Assembly: GCA_030038255.1 (NCBI GenBank)
Contig: JASHPH010000131.1
Coordinates: forward strand, 1 to 45,978
Length of the DNA: 45,978 nt
Direction: 5' to 3'
Source of the DNA: Candidatus Sulfotelmatobacter sp.
GTDB taxonomy: Bacteria; Acidobacteriota; Terriglobia; Terriglobales; Acidobacteriaceae
A program made the translations under genes and the position numbers. Below are positions 8,742 to 17,908 of the stretch, in pieces; the first letter of the stretch is position 1, and each line of letters starts with the position of its first letter. The notes under the pieces are model-generated. The model had not been told where the DNA came from. It ran no database searches and saw nothing but the letters and a program-made list of their open reading frames with translations.

Positions 8742-8787
8742 AACCGCTGCTCGCGCGGAAGAGTGCGCGAGAGCGCCGGACCACTTC

Positions 8788-9537
8788 GTGAGACGATTCG
8801 TTCCACAACAACTCGTCGCCGTTTGCGTGCTGGCCGCGCTCGTGTCCACGCTATGCGGTTCGGCGTTCGCGGTGCGTCCGGTGACCACGCGGACCAGCCA
8901 TCGCCGGCATTTCCGCTGGCTGCGCTGGCATCCCATGTTTCGGCCGTCGCACGAATCGCTGCTGATTCAGAACGCCGAGATCGATCGCCTCGACTTGCCG
9001 CGCATTCAGGATGAAACGGAACTGGAAGCGTTAAAAGCCGATGGTTCCCTTTTGCCGATCATCCCGAGCGAGGCTCTGCGCATTGAACCGTCCCTCGATC
9101 CTTCGCGGCGCTATTGTCGTCCGTGGACACGCGACTTTGTGGACGATCTGAGCCAGGCCTACTACAACCGCTTTCACCAGCAGATTCAGTTGAATTCGGC
9201 GGTGCGCACCGTCAAGGTTCAGCGCAAACTGCGTCGCCGCAATCGCAACGCCGCGCCGGCCGAAGGCGATACGGCTTCGTCGCATCTGGCCGGTGTGACT
9301 GTCGACCTGCAGCGCCGCGGCATGACCCGCGAGCAGATCCAGTGGATGGAACACTATCTCTTCTACATGAAGGCGCTCGGGCTGGTTGAGCCTGAGGAAG
9401 AGCGCCGCCACTGGTGCTTCCACATTATGGTCAGCGGCCACTACTCCGAGTGGCGCGACTCGCAGACTATCGTCCCGCTTGAGCGTCCCGACGACGCACC
9501 GCCAACACAGGTGGCGATGGGCAGCGGCGGCAAGTAA
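8788..9537 (+). CDS. Exported DUF5715-like protein with an M15-peptidase-like metal site
   Basis: The N-terminus is a signal peptide (hydrophobic core LVAVCVLAALVSTLCGSAFA). The C-terminal half resembles the D,D-/L,D-carboxypeptidase (VanY/M15) fold. SAVRTVKVQRKL matches the substrate Arg strand, SSHLAGVTVDL supplies His166 and Asp173, and WCFHIMV supplies His212, which fits the HxxxxxxD...H zinc pattern. This suggests a cell-wall peptide hydrolase or a catalytically altered relative. It matches my recollection of the acidobacterial family DUF5715. Start is GTG without a clear ribosome site. A promoter-like pair lies at 8713-8741. Confidence 0.7.
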   Translation: MRRFVPQQLVAVCVLAALVSTLCGSAFAVRPVTTRTSHRRHFRWLRWHPMFRPSHESLLIQNAEIDRLDLPRIQDETELEALKADGSLLPIIPSEALRIEPSLDPSRRYCRPWTRDFVDDLSQAYYNRFHQQIQLNSAVRTVKVQRKLRRRNRNAAPAEGDTASSHLAGVTVDLQRRGMTREQIQWMEHYLFYMKALGLVEPEEERRHWCFHIMVSGHYSEWRDSQTIVPLERPDDAPPTQVAMGSGGK

Positions 9538-9573
9538 TTGCGCCAATAGCGGTACACTTCCCTTACGACTCCA

Positions 9574-10089
9574 ATGATCGTCTTGATGGCCGGCCTTCCC
9601 GGCACTGGCAAGACCACGCTCGCCCGCGAGCTTGCCGCCCGCACCTCGGGTCGAGTCTTGAGCAAGGACGAGATTCGCCACTCGATCTTCGCGCCAGCTG
9701 AAATCGAGTATTCGTCCCGGCAGGATGACTTGTGCCTGCAGCTGATGCTGGAGACTGCCGGATATTTCCTGTCGCGCAATCCAGATCGCGTGATCTTTCT
9801 TGATGGCCGGCCGTTTTCGCACCGCTACCAGATCGAAAATGTGCTCACAGCAGCGGATCGCCTGCAGCAGCCGTGGAGAATCCTAGAATGCGTGTGCTCC
9901 GAGAAGACTGCTCAGCGTCGACTGACCGCAGATGCTGCCAGCGGCGCGCATCCTGCGGGGAATCGGGGATATCAGCTCTACCTCGAAGTGAAGGCGCGGT
10001 TTGAAACCATTTTGCACCCGAAAACCGTTATCGACACCGACCAGCCGCTGACCGCGTGCGTCGCGCAGGGATTGGCGGCGCTCGGCTGA
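9574..10089 (+). CDS. P-loop kinase-like protein (AAA_33 / zeta-toxin-like)
   Basis: The protein of 171 residues opens with a Walker A motif, GLPGTGKTT, directly after the first strand. VIFLDGRPFS is the probable Walker B or substrate strand, and Arg residues in CSEKTAQRRL fit a lid. Small single-domain kinases of this type phosphorylate nucleotides, sugars or tRNA ends, and substrate cannot be told from sequence. No antitoxin gene is adjacent, so a toxin role is unlikely. It starts 36 bases after the DUF5715-like gene and may share its transcript. Confidence 0.75.
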   Translation: MIVLMAGLPGTGKTTLARELAARTSGRVLSKDEIRHSIFAPAEIEYSSRQDDLCLQLMLETAGYFLSRNPDRVIFLDGRPFSHRYQIENVLTAADRLQQPWRILECVCSEKTAQRRLTADAASGAHPAGNRGYQLYLEVKARFETILHPKTVIDTDQPLTACVAQGLAALG

Positions 10090-10096
10090 CGTCGGT

Positions 10097-10126
10097 TTGT
10101 TCGTTTCCGCTTCGTGCCTATACAAT
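10097..10126 (+). promoter_or_regulatory. Predicted promoter of the M19 dipeptidase gene
   Basis: TTGTTC (10097-10102) and TACAAT (10121-10126) are 18 bases apart, ending 32 bases before the ATG at 10159. Confidence 0.45.
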
Positions 10127-10158
10127 CGGGAACTTGCCTGTCATCCTTGGACACAAAC

Positions 10159-11427
10159 ATGACTAGCCGGTTTTCCTTCGCACGCTTGTGTTGTTCCGCT
10201 CTCTGCTGTCTCGTCACCGCGCAGTCTCCAGCGCAGTCTGCGAATTCCGACATCACGGTCAGCGCACAGGCGCGGGCCATTCACGACTCGGCAATCGTCG
10301 TCGACACCCACGCCGACACGCCACAGCGTTTTCTGGACGAAGGCTTCGACATAAGCTCCAGCGACCCGAAAGACGTCGGCCACATCAGCCTCGACAAGGC
10401 GCGGCGCGGAAACCTAGGCGCGGAATTTTTCTCGATCTGGGTTGAGCCAGACTCGAATCAGGGCCACTTCGCGCGCCACACCTTCGATCTGATCGATTCC
10501 GTTTACGAGCAGGCAGCACAGCATCCCGACTGCATGATGATGGCGTTCTCCGTGGCCGATATCGAGCGCGCGCACCGCGAGCACAAACTGGCGGCGTTGA
10601 TGGGAATTGAAGGGGGGCATTCGATCGAAAACGACATGCACCTGCTGCGCGACTACTACCGCCTGGGCGTGCGTTACATGACTCTAACTTGGTCGAACAC
10701 GAATGAGTGGGGCGACTCTTCGGGTGATATCGACGACCCCAAGGTGCAGCATCACAACGGCCTGACGGACTTCGGCAAGCAGGTAGTTCTGGAAATGAAC
10801 CGGCTGGGCATGATGGTCGACATTTCGCACGTTGCCGACAAAACGTTCTGGGACACGATCGCCACGACGAAAGCGCCGGTGATCGCGTCGCACTCTTCGG
10901 CGCGGGCGCTGGTGGATGCTCCGCGCAATATGACGGACGATATGCTGCGCGCTGTGGCCAAGAACGGCGGCGTGGTGCAAGTGAACTTCTTCAGCGGCTT
11001 CGACGATGAGAATTACCGCAAGGCCATGCAGGCGCAGCAGAAAGAACAGTCCGCCGCGGTTCAGCAATATCTCGACGGGCTGCGAGCTGAGGGTAAGACG
11101 GTGACTTATGTGGATGCGGAGCGCATTCAGCGGGAGTGGATGGCGAAGATTCCACGTCCGCCGTTCAAGGTGTTGATTGATCACATCGACCACATCGCGA
11201 AAGTGGCTGGCGTGGACCATGTGGGCCTGGGATCTGATTTTGACGGCGTGAGCGGCGCCACGCCGCAGGGGATGGACTCGGCGGCCGATCTGCCGAAGAT
11301 TACGCAAGGTTTGCTCGACCGCGGATACAGCGCGGACGACATCAAGAAGATTCTGGGCGGCAATCTGCTGCGGGTGTTTGGCGAGGTCGAGCGGGTCAGT
11401 AAAGAGATGCAACACTCGGCACAATGA
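10159..11427 (+). CDS. Secreted membrane dipeptidase (peptidase family M19)
   Basis: This is a zinc dipeptidase related to renal dipeptidase. The TIM-barrel metal ligands are all visible: DTHADTP near the N-terminus, the bridging Glu in MGIEGGHS, ISHVAD, ASHSSAR and GLGSDFDG. The first 25 residues form a signal peptide (LCCSALCCLVTAQSPAQS), so it acts outside the cytoplasm, probably on peptides or wall fragments. A length of 422 residues is normal. The ATG at 10159 is chosen over a GTG at 10114 because the latter would sit between the predicted -10 box and the signal peptide. Confidence 0.92.
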   Translation: MTSRFSFARLCCSALCCLVTAQSPAQSANSDITVSAQARAIHDSAIVVDTHADTPQRFLDEGFDISSSDPKDVGHISLDKARRGNLGAEFFSIWVEPDSNQGHFARHTFDLIDSVYEQAAQHPDCMMMAFSVADIERAHREHKLAALMGIEGGHSIENDMHLLRDYYRLGVRYMTLTWSNTNEWGDSSGDIDDPKVQHHNGLTDFGKQVVLEMNRLGMMVDISHVADKTFWDTIATTKAPVIASHSSARALVDAPRNMTDDMLRAVAKNGGVVQVNFFSGFDDENYRKAMQAQQKEQSAAVQQYLDGLRAEGKTVTYVDAERIQREWMAKIPRPPFKVLIDHIDHIAKVAGVDHVGLGSDFDGVSGATPQGMDSAADLPKITQGLLDRGYSADDIKKILGGNLLRVFGEVERVSKEMQHSAQ

Positions 11428-11434
11428 CGTCGTG

Positions 11435-11549
11435 AGCATTCCGCACTCAGCAATCGGCATTCAGCCCGGAGCGCGACCGATAGCTGCAAACAGCGGAAAT
11501 GAACCGAACTGACTGAATGCTGACTGCTGAGTGCTGAATGCTCGGGCTA
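11435..11549. repeat. Dispersed palindromic element (AGCATTCAGCACTCAGC type)
   Basis: A left arm at 11435-11468 and a right arm at 11513-11549 are imperfect inverted copies built on AGCATTCAGCACTCAGCAG. They enclose about 45 bases. The same motif recurs at 14625-14770, and a related one at 19850-19935, so this is a genome-dispersed element rather than a local terminator. Confidence 0.75.
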
Positions 11550-11642
11550 GAAAAACGCTCATGAGATCAATGGGTTCCCTGTCGTACAATGCAACGTTGC
11601 TACAAATAGTCCGATGATTTCAGTTTGATTCGGGGGGTATCC

Positions 11643-12356
11643 ATGCGCAAAATATCTGCGATCCTATTCTTGATATGCGCCACGGCATTCTCTGCGTCGG
11701 CGCAGTCGAGCACGCAAACGCCAGCAAAACCCAGCACACCACCCAAGCCGGCTCCTCCCGCACAGCCGACAGCCATCATTGACACCACGGCGGGCAAGAT
11801 GACGTGCACTTTATTTCCCGACAAGGCGCCGATTGGCGTAGAAAACTTTATCGGGCTGGCCACCGGCACGCGCGACTGGAAGAACCCGGTCAGCGGCGCG
11901 ACCAAGCACGGCGTGCCGCTTTACGACGGCACGATTTTTCACCGCGTGATTCCCAATTTCATGATTCAAGGTGGCGACCCGGCGGGCAACGGCTCAGGCG
12001 ACCCTGGGTACAAGTTCAAGAACGAGGTGTCCAGCGACCTCCTTTTCGATCGTCCGGGACGCCTTGCCTACGCGAACTCTGGCCCGGATACGAACGGCTC
12101 GCAGTTCTTTATCACCGAGGTTGCGACGCCGCACCTGAACGGGCACTACACGATTTTCGGGCAATGCGACGACGCGACCGTGGAACTGGTGAAGCAAATC
12201 GCGCGCATGGCGACCGATCCGCAGAATGACCGTCCGTTTCGCCCGGTGAAGATCAACCACATCACGATCATCAAGGGCGGATCGGCAAAGCCTGCGGGCA
12301 CCGCAGTGAAAAAGCCGACGGCGACAACGCCGAAGCCGACGGCGAGCGCGAACTAG
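11643..12356 (+). CDS. Exported cyclophilin-type peptidylprolyl isomerase
   Basis: This predicted periplasmic prolyl isomerase has a signal peptide (residues 1-20, LFLICATAFSASAQ), a Pro/Thr-rich linker (residues ~23-42) and a cyclophilin domain. Family motifs are [18 protein letters not shown] and [19 protein letters not shown]. The catalytic Arg is in FHRVIP. A Lys/Pro/Thr-rich tail follows. ATG at 11643 is preferred over TTG at 11625, because GGGGGG lies just before it and the signal peptide begins there. The next gene is a cytoplasmic paralogue. Confidence 0.92.
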   Translation: MRKISAILFLICATAFSASAQSSTQTPAKPSTPPKPAPPAQPTAIIDTTAGKMTCTLFPDKAPIGVENFIGLATGTRDWKNPVSGATKHGVPLYDGTIFHRVIPNFMIQGGDPAGNGSGDPGYKFKNEVSSDLLFDRPGRLAYANSGPDTNGSQFFITEVATPHLNGHYTIFGQCDDATVELVKQIARMATDPQNDRPFRPVKINHITIIKGGSAKPAGTAVKKPTATTPKPTASAN

Positions 12357-12372
12357 CCGCTTAGACGTGCGA

Positions 12373-12412
12373 GCCGGGCTTCGCCCGGCCGGACAGCCGA
12401 GGGCGGCTGTCC
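12373..12412. repeat. Double-hairpin intergenic element
   Basis: Two adjacent perfect stems, GCCGGGC/GCCCGGC (12373-12389) and GGACAGCC/GGCTGTCC (12391-12412), lie between the two cyclophilin genes and are followed by CTACA. There is no T tract. The form suits a REP-like dispersed element, which could also stabilise the upstream mRNA end. Confidence 0.55.
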
Positions 12413-12451
12413 CTACACAAAGACTTATCAGACTACCAGCGAAAGGAATTT

Positions 12452-12979
12452 ATGACTCGCCAACCCGGACTGTACGCCACCTTTGAAACCAGCGAAGGAA
12501 CGATTGTCTGCCGCCTGTTTGAGAAAGACGCGCCGAAGACGGTCGCCAATTTCGTCGAACTGGCCGAGGGCAAGCGCGAATGGACGCATCCTTCGACGCG
12601 CAAGAAATCGAAAGATCGGCTGTACGATGGCACCATTTTTCACCGCGTGATTCCCGACTTTATGATTCAAGGCGGAGACCCGCAGGGCACCGGCATGGGC
12701 GGCCCGGGATATCAGTTCGAAGACGAGACCAAAGGCTCGCCCCACAAATTCGACAAGCCCGGCAAACTCGCCATGGCCAACGCCGGTCCGAACACGAACG
12801 GTTCGCAGTTCTTCATCACCGTCGCGCCGACGACGTGGCTGACGGGCAAGCACACCATCTTCGGCGAGGTGGTCGAAGGTCAGGATGTGGTGGATAAGAT
12901 CACGCGCGTCCCGCGCGGGCGCAATGATCGCCCGAACAAGGACGTGGTGCTGAGGAAAGTGACGGTAGAAACGGTTTAA
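12452..12979 (+). CDS. Cytoplasmic cyclophilin-type peptidylprolyl isomerase
   Basis: This 175-residue single-domain cyclophilin has no signal peptide. The motifs [19 protein letters not shown] and [14 protein letters not shown] are nearly those of the gene upstream, so the pair probably arose by tandem duplication and one copy gained or kept an export signal. AAGGA at 12441-12445 supports the ATG. It catalyses prolyl cis-trans isomerisation during folding. Confidence 0.93.
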   Translation: MTRQPGLYATFETSEGTIVCRLFEKDAPKTVANFVELAEGKREWTHPSTRKKSKDRLYDGTIFHRVIPDFMIQGGDPQGTGMGGPGYQFEDETKGSPHKFDKPGKLAMANAGPNTNGSQFFITVAPTTWLTGKHTIFGEVVEGQDVVDKITRVPRGRNDRPNKDVVLRKVTVETV

Positions 12980-13049
12980 GCACGTCAGATTGACAACCAT
13001 TTACCTCAGCGAAGGTTGCTCGCGCCCCGGAGCAGATACAATCCTACGC

Positions 13050-13625
13050 ATGTTCGCCGGAGTCTGGGCTGCGTCCGCCGATTTTCTGAAGTTACTGTTG
13101 CTCGTCGTCGTTGGCGGAGGCCTGCTTTCTCTGGGCAGGTGGAGCTCGCGGTTGGGCGCAGCTCGTAACGAGAGTCCTCCTGCCGACAGCCCCACGCCCG
13201 ATGCGGAAGAATTGAACGCGGGTGGAGAATTACGTTCGGACGTGTGGCCGCCATCGGCCGAGGAAGTTGCTGCCTCCCTGCCTTTTGATCCTTCGCTCGG
13301 TAAGATTCGCATCCAGAAGTTCTTCTTCAACAAAACGGACCCGATTCCTGGACCCGACGATCCGGATGTTTTCGCTGACGAGTTGCACATCCAACTCTAC
13401 GATCCGGACAATGGACACTCCTGGTGGCAGTCGTATTTTGTAGCAACGCCGCAAGGCCTGGCTCAGATTTTGCGCGAGAAATCATGGAAGTACCTGCATG
13501 CCCCGGATATTCTCGTTTTTCCGCGCTATGACCTCGAGGAGATCCGGCGGGCGGCCGTGAGCCGCATCATGGCCGATCACGAGTTCTTCAAGGACAGGGC
13601 GCAGCCTGAAGAAGAGTCGTTGTAA
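13050..13625 (+). CDS. Membrane-anchored protein of unknown function
   Basis: I do not recognise this 191-residue protein. One N-terminal helix (residues ~12-28, FLKLLLLVVVGGGLLSL) anchors it. A Pro/Ala/Glu-rich linker and a soluble domain (residues ~75-185) follow, with many aromatic and acidic residues (KFFFNKTDPIPGPDDPD, HSWWQSYFVATPQG). It appears to be cytoplasmic or periplasmic depending on anchor orientation. The start at 13050 is chosen because the helix begins soon after. TACAAT at 13037-13042 lies only seven bases upstream, so the transcript could be leaderless. Confidence 0.7.
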   Translation: MFAGVWAASADFLKLLLLVVVGGGLLSLGRWSSRLGAARNESPPADSPTPDAEELNAGGELRSDVWPPSAEEVAASLPFDPSLGKIRIQKFFFNKTDPIPGPDDPDVFADELHIQLYDPDNGHSWWQSYFVATPQGLAQILREKSWKYLHAPDILVFPRYDLEEIRRAAVSRIMADHEFFKDRAQPEEESL

Positions 13626-13632
13626 CAAGAAA

Positions 13633-13652
13633 TCCCGCCTGAAGAGGCGGGA
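13633..13652 (-). terminator. Intrinsic terminator of mdh
   Basis: The perfect stem TCCCGCCT/AGGCGGGA with a GAAG loop sits between convergent genes. On the minus strand it is followed by TTTCTTG, so it best serves mdh. Confidence 0.7.
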
Positions 13653-13674
13653 CAAAATAGATTCTGGTTCTCAC

Positions 13675-14601
13675 CTACACCCCGATCACGCCGCACAACT
13701 CCTTCACCGCGGCGGCGCTCTTGTCGAGCCCGGCTTTTTCTTCGGGCGTCAGCTTGATCTCGATGATCTGCTCCAGACCTTTTGCTCCCAGCTTGCATGG
13801 CACGCCTACGTAGAGGCCGTTGATGCCGTACTCGCCCTGCAGATAGGCGGCGCAGGGCAGGATCTTCTTTTTGTCTTTGAGGATCGCCTCGACCATCTCG
13901 GTGGTTGCAGCCGATGGGGCGTAGTAGGCCGACCCGGTCTTCAAATACTTCACGATTTCGGCGCCGCCGTCGCGAGTGCGCTGCACGAGTGCATCGAGCT
14001 TTGACTTCTCGATCAGCTCCGTGATCGGAATTCCTGCGACCGTGGAATACCGCGGCAGCGGAACCATGGTGTCGCCGTGGCCGCCGAGAACGAATGCGGT
14101 CACGTTCTCCACGCTGACGTCGAGTTCGTCGGCAATGAAGGCGCGGAAGCGGGCGGAATCGAGCACTCCCGCCATGCCGATGACGCGCTCGCGCGAGAAT
14201 CCGCTGAGCTTATAGGCGGTCTGCGCCATGGCATCGAGCGGGTTCGAGACGATGATCAGGATGCAGTTCGGCGAATACTTCACCACCTCGCCCACCACCG
14301 ACTTCATGATGTTGTAGTTGGTGTTGAGCAGGTCGTCGCGGCTCATGCCGGGTTTGCGCGGAATGCCGGCGGTGATTACGACGATGTCGGAGCCCGCGGT
14401 GTCTTTGTAATCGTTGGTGCCGCTGACGTAAGAGTCGCGTTTCTCGATCGGCATGGTCTCGAGCAGGTCGAGCCCCTTGCCCTGCGGAACGCCTTCGATG
14501 ATGTCGATGAGTACGACATCGGCGAGTTCCTTGGAGGCGATCCAGTGAGCGGCCGTCGCGCCTACGTTGCCTGAACCTACGATGGTGACTTTTTTGCGCA
14601 T
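13675..14601 (-). CDS. mdh: Malate dehydrogenase (LDH-like type)
   Basis: This NAD-dependent TCA enzyme converts malate to oxaloacetate. The Rossmann motif is [12 protein letters not shown]. An Asp at residue 33 ends the second strand (VVLID), as expected for NAD use. Arg82 and Arg88 ([11 protein letters not shown]) contact substrate, and His175 ([10 protein letters not shown]) is catalytic. The 308-residue length is typical of the LDH-like bacterial group. AAAGGA lies nine bases before the ATG. It lies downstream of icd on the same strand, separated by a 180-base gap holding a palindromic repeat. The two may therefore form one TCA-cycle transcript. Confidence 0.95.
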   Translation of the reverse strand: MRKKVTIVGSGNVGATAAHWIASKELADVVLIDIIEGVPQGKGLDLLETMPIEKRDSYVSGTNDYKDTAGSDIVVITAGIPRKPGMSRDDLLNTNYNIMKSVVGEVVKYSPNCILIIVSNPLDAMAQTAYKLSGFSRERVIGMAGVLDSARFRAFIADELDVSVENVTAFVLGGHGDTMVPLPRYSTVAGIPITELIEKSKLDALVQRTRDGGAEIVKYLKTGSAYYAPSAATTEMVEAILKDKKKILPCAAYLQGEYGINGLYVGVPCKLGAKGLEQIIEIKLTPEEKAGLDKSAAAVKELCGVIGV

Positions 14602-14624
14602 AGGATGAGTCCTTTCTAAAAGAG

Positions 14625-14770
14625 AGCATTCAGCACTCGGCAGTCAGCATTCAGCCAAGCCAAAGCCTGTAACGCTGCCAACGAAACCAGATTCCTCGCG
14701 CCGAAGGCCGGCGCTCGGAATGACAAACTTCTGAGACCTTCACCTGGCTGAATGCTGAGTGCTGACTGCT
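14625..14770. repeat. Composite palindromic element between icd and mdh
   Basis: The outer arms are AGCATTCAGCACTCGGCAG (from 14625) and TGGCTGAATGCTGAGTGCTG (from 14745), imperfectly inverted. Nested inside is a second inverted pair, ATTCCTCGCGCC (14691-14702) and GGCGCTCGGAAT (14710-14721). The outer motif is shared with 11435-11549. Confidence 0.7.
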
Positions 14771-14780
14771 GTTTGCTTCC

Positions 14781-16199
14781 TTACACCAGCACTGCCGCGC
14801 CCATGTTCTCGATCATGTAGCCGGCGAACTCGCTCGTCTTGACCTTGGTCGCACCCGGCATCAGGCGCTCGAAGTCGTACGTGACTTTCTTCTGCTCAAT
14901 GGTGCGCTCCATGCTCTGCTCGATCAGATCCGCAGCTTCGTTCCAGGCGAGATGGCGGAACATCATGACGCCGGAGAGAATCACTGAACCGGGATTGATC
15001 ACGTCCTTGTCGGCATATTTCGGCGCCGTGCCGTGGGTGGCTTCGAAGATGGCATAGCCGTCGCCGATGTTCGCACCCGGCGCAATGCCAAGCCCGCCAA
15101 CCTGCGCCGCGCAGGCGTCAGAAATGTAGTCGCCATTGAGATTCGGTGTGGCCAGGACGGAATACTCGTCGGCGCGCGTGACCACTTGCTGGAAGATCGA
15201 GTCGGCGATGCGGTCGTTGACCATCAGCTTCTTCTTCCACGCGCCCTTGCCGTGCGTCGCCCCAATCGCATCCAGCACGTCTTTCACCTCTTTTTCGACA
15301 CTTTGGCGGAACGCCGACGGAGCGAACTCCATGCCCGGCTCGACCATCTCCGCATTCTGCGCGACGGTGAGATTCGGATTCTTGTCCTTGTTGTCGAGAA
15401 TCCAGCTCTCACGCTCGGTCACGACCTTGTCGCGGAATTCTGCGGTGGCGAGTTCGTATCCCCACTTGCGGAAGGCGCCTTCGGTGAACTTCTGGATGTT
15501 GCCCTTATGCACCAGGGTAACGGTCTTGCGGCCGGTTTCGAGCCCGTGCTGGATCGCCCTGCGGACTAGGCGCTTGGTCCCGGTAATCGAAATCGGCTTG
15601 ATGCCGACGCCTGAGTCCAGGCGGATCTGCTTCTTGCCGCCCTTGAGCATTTCTTTGTTGAGGAACTCAATCAGGCGGGCGCACTCGGCAGTTCCCTCTT
15701 CCCATTCAACGCCGGCGTATACGTCTTCGGTGTTCTCGCGGAAAATGACGACGTCCATGCGCTCGGGATGTTTCACCGGCGAAGGCACGCCCTTGTAATA
15801 CTTGACCGGGCGCACGCAGGCGTAGAGGTCGAGAATCTGCCGCAGGGCAACGTTCAGGGAGCGAATGCCGCCACCGACGGGCGTGGTCAGCGGACCTTTG
15901 ATGGCGACGCGGAATTCGCGAATGGCTTCAACGGTGTCGTCGGGAAGCCAGGTGTCGAATTTGGCCTTGGCTTTTTCACCGGCAAAAACTTCGTACCAGG
16001 CCACACGCCGTTTACCCTTGTACGCTTTCTCGACTGCTGCGTTGAACACGCGCAGAGATGCCTTCCAGATGTCGCGGCCGGTTCCGTCGCCTTCAATGAA
16101 AGGGATAATCGGATTGTCCGGAATCTGATACTTGCCATTGCTATACGTGATCTTCTTTCCGTCCGCTGGTACGGCTACACCGTTATAAGAGCCCGCCAT
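14781..16199 (-). CDS. icd: Isocitrate dehydrogenase, NADP-dependent type
   Basis: The enzyme oxidatively decarboxylates isocitrate to 2-oxoglutarate. Signature regions include [29 protein letters not shown] with Ser114 at the site that IDH kinase phosphorylates in Escherichia coli (Ser113), [14 protein letters not shown] and [14 protein letters not shown]. At 472 residues it is slightly longer than the 416-residue E. coli enzyme, with extra sequence around residues 260-310. GCGGAGG five bases before the ATG at 16199 fixes the start; an upstream in-frame codon adds an unrelated leader. Whether phosphorylation occurs is unknown, as no kinase gene is visible here. Confidence 0.94.
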   Translation of the reverse strand: MAGSYNGVAVPADGKKITYSNGKYQIPDNPIIPFIEGDGTGRDIWKASLRVFNAAVEKAYKGKRRVAWYEVFAGEKAKAKFDTWLPDDTVEAIREFRVAIKGPLTTPVGGGIRSLNVALRQILDLYACVRPVKYYKGVPSPVKHPERMDVVIFRENTEDVYAGVEWEEGTAECARLIEFLNKEMLKGGKKQIRLDSGVGIKPISITGTKRLVRRAIQHGLETGRKTVTLVHKGNIQKFTEGAFRKWGYELATAEFRDKVVTERESWILDNKDKNPNLTVAQNAEMVEPGMEFAPSAFRQSVEKEVKDVLDAIGATHGKGAWKKKLMVNDRIADSIFQQVVTRADEYSVLATPNLNGDYISDACAAQVGGLGIAPGANIGDGYAIFEATHGTAPKYADKDVINPGSVILSGVMMFRHLAWNEAADLIEQSMERTIEQKKVTYDFERLMPGATKVKTSEFAGYMIENMGAAVLV

Positions 16200-16345
16200 C
16201 CAAACCTCCGCTAGTAAAGCTGCACGCTGATTAAAAAACTTACAATTATAAAGAAACACCGCAGAAAGTGCAGATTATTCTCGCAGGCCTGTGCCATAAT
16301 TCTTCTCCAACACGGAGCCAGTGCTCCCAATTCAGGAGAATCCTT

Positions 16346-16852
16346 ATGCCTTCCGACCTGCGCCGAATGGGATTGACTTTAGCGTGTCTGCTGGGCTTCG
16401 CGGCTTTGACGACGCCCGCACTGGCGGCTGGCAGCCACGAACGAACCCAATTCGGTCGTGACATCGTGATTGAGCCCAATGAGCAGGTCTCGGAGGCAAC
16501 CTGTTTTGGCTGCAGTATCCGGGTTCGGGGACACGTAGCCACCGACGCAACCGCCTTCGGCGGCAGCGTCATCGTGGAAGAGGGCGGGCAGGTCGACACC
16601 GATGCCACGGTGTTCGGCGGCAGTGTTCGCCTTGCTCCGAACACCAAGATCGGTGGCGACGTCACCGTGTTCGGCGGCCATGTGGACCGCGATCGAGCGG
16701 TCACAATCGGGGGTGATGTGGCGGTCTTCACCGGAGGGCTTTGGGTCTTTCTGATCTTTGGCTTGCCGTTCGTGGTTCTGGGCGGGCTGGTGGCGCTGAT
16801 TGTGTGGGTAGTCCGGCGCTTCACCCAGCCGTCGGTGCCGGCCACGGCGTAA
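16346..16852 (+). CDS. Exported bactofilin-like polymer-forming protein with C-terminal membrane helix
   Basis: A signal peptide (residues ~1-28, LTLACLLGFAALTTPALA) is followed by a short repetitive beta-helix. Turns such as TAFGGSVIVEEGG, TVFGGSVRLAPNT and TVFGGHVDRDRA repeat about every 18-20 residues, as in bactofilins and related polymer-forming proteins. A strong transmembrane helix (residues ~133-156) and a short basic tail end the protein. Bactofilins proper are cytoplasmic and lack both elements, so this variant would place the beta-helix outside the cell membrane. AGGAGA at 16334-16339 supports the ATG. CATAAT at 16295-16300 may be the -10 box. Confidence 0.7.
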   Translation: MPSDLRRMGLTLACLLGFAALTTPALAAGSHERTQFGRDIVIEPNEQVSEATCFGCSIRVRGHVATDATAFGGSVIVEEGGQVDTDATVFGGSVRLAPNTKIGGDVTVFGGHVDRDRAVTIGGDVAVFTGGLWVFLIFGLPFVVLGGLVALIVWVVRRFTQPSVPATA

Positions 16853-16897
16853 GCGGTCCGTACACTGCCGCATTTTAGGTCAATCTTGACGCCGTCC

Positions 16898-17494
16898 CTA
16901 CCAGCGTCGAGTTCCGAAGGTTTTGCGCACGCCCACGGTCATGTAACGTCCCCAGGGCCCGTTGTTGCCCAGGTCCGCCGGCCCTAGAGTCTTGTCGCGT
17001 GCGCCCAGACGGTCGAAAAGGAAGTGCTGGGTGACGCGAAATTCGAATCCCTTGTTGAGATAAATGCCCGCTCCCCAGGAATGCTCGATGCCGATCGCAT
17101 CGGGCGACCAGGTATAGAGCGTTTTCGGCAGGTTCTTACCGAACAGAAAAGTTGGCGCACCAAACACCATAAACCGGCGCAGCAGGCCGCGCCCGAACGG
17201 GCGCACTTCGAGCATCCCCGACAGCATGTAGCGCGCGAACATACTGCAGGGAGCGTTGGCCCCGCCGTATTGCGCGGCCCCGGCATCTCCGGCGCACAGA
17301 TTCGGGTCGACCTCGTTATGCGGAGGCGCCAGGTCCAGCTGTGCCCAACCCCACAGCATGTCGCGCGGGAAGAACATGCGCTCGCCGGCATCCGAGTCTT
17401 TCCAACTGCCCTGAGAACTTACGGACGCTGAAATCTGCGCGACTGCAGACGAGATCAGCAAAAGAATTGCCAGAAGTCCCCACCAAGTTTTCAT
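16898..17494 (-). CDS. Probable outer-membrane beta-barrel protein
   Basis: The 198-residue protein has a signal peptide (MKTWWGLLAILLLISSAVAQ) and alternating-pattern strands in the C-terminal half. The last strand, YMTVGVRKTFG, looks like a barrel closing strand, although the chain ends in TRRW rather than directly in an aromatic residue. Two cysteines in the middle (CAGDAG, CSMF) could form a disulphide. I do not recognise a specific family. GGAGG five bases before the ATG at 17494 decides the start over an upstream in-frame codon. It converges with the bactofilin-like gene. Confidence 0.65.
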   Translation of the reverse strand: MKTWWGLLAILLLISSAVAQISASVSSQGSWKDSDAGERMFFPRDMLWGWAQLDLAPPHNEVDPNLCAGDAGAAQYGGANAPCSMFARYMLSGMLEVRPFGRGLLRRFMVFGAPTFLFGKNLPKTLYTWSPDAIGIEHSWGAGIYLNKGFEFRVTQHFLFDRLGARDKTLGPADLGNNGPWGRYMTVGVRKTFGTRRW

Positions 17495-17908
17495 TTTGCC
17501 TCCGAATTCCGGATTTCTAAGAATGCGTTCGACGTTTGCCTCACCTGCCAAAGCGCAACATTGTACGCGTCCTCTGAAGAACGGCAGATACCATGCCAGA
17601 TTCGGTATTTGATCTGTCGTCGGACTCGTCTCGATTTTTGTGGGATTTCTGCCCTAAGTCAGCCCGCAGCCGATACTTGTAGACTGGTCACTGTCGGGCA
17701 ACGTTTTGTAAGCGATTCGGATAGACTGGACCCCGACAGGTTAGGTCTAGAGGTCGCCATCCTTCCAGAATCCATATTCTGGACCAGATTATTCCATTCA
17801 CCGTACTTTCATCTGACATTCATTTTCGCTAAAGCCCTGCCACCACAGGCCTCCACGGTTTGGCGTAACGATTGCTCCATTTCTTCATACGATTAAGACA
17901 GGATCCCC
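17495..17908. other. Intergenic stretch, no gene recognised
   Basis: The DNA is less G+C-rich than its neighbours. A plus-strand open frame at 17561-17896 has many Cys and Arg residues, no ribosome site and no domain pattern, so I consider it chance. Promoters for the two divergent flanking genes presumably lie here. Confidence 0.5.

Noticed and set aside
9574-10089. P-loop protein considered as a zeta toxin
   Set aside because: No antitoxin gene is adjacent and small P-loop kinases share the same motifs.
17561-17896. Plus-strand 111-residue frame
   Set aside because: No ribosome site, many Cys and Arg residues, no recognisable domain, in an AT-richer gap.
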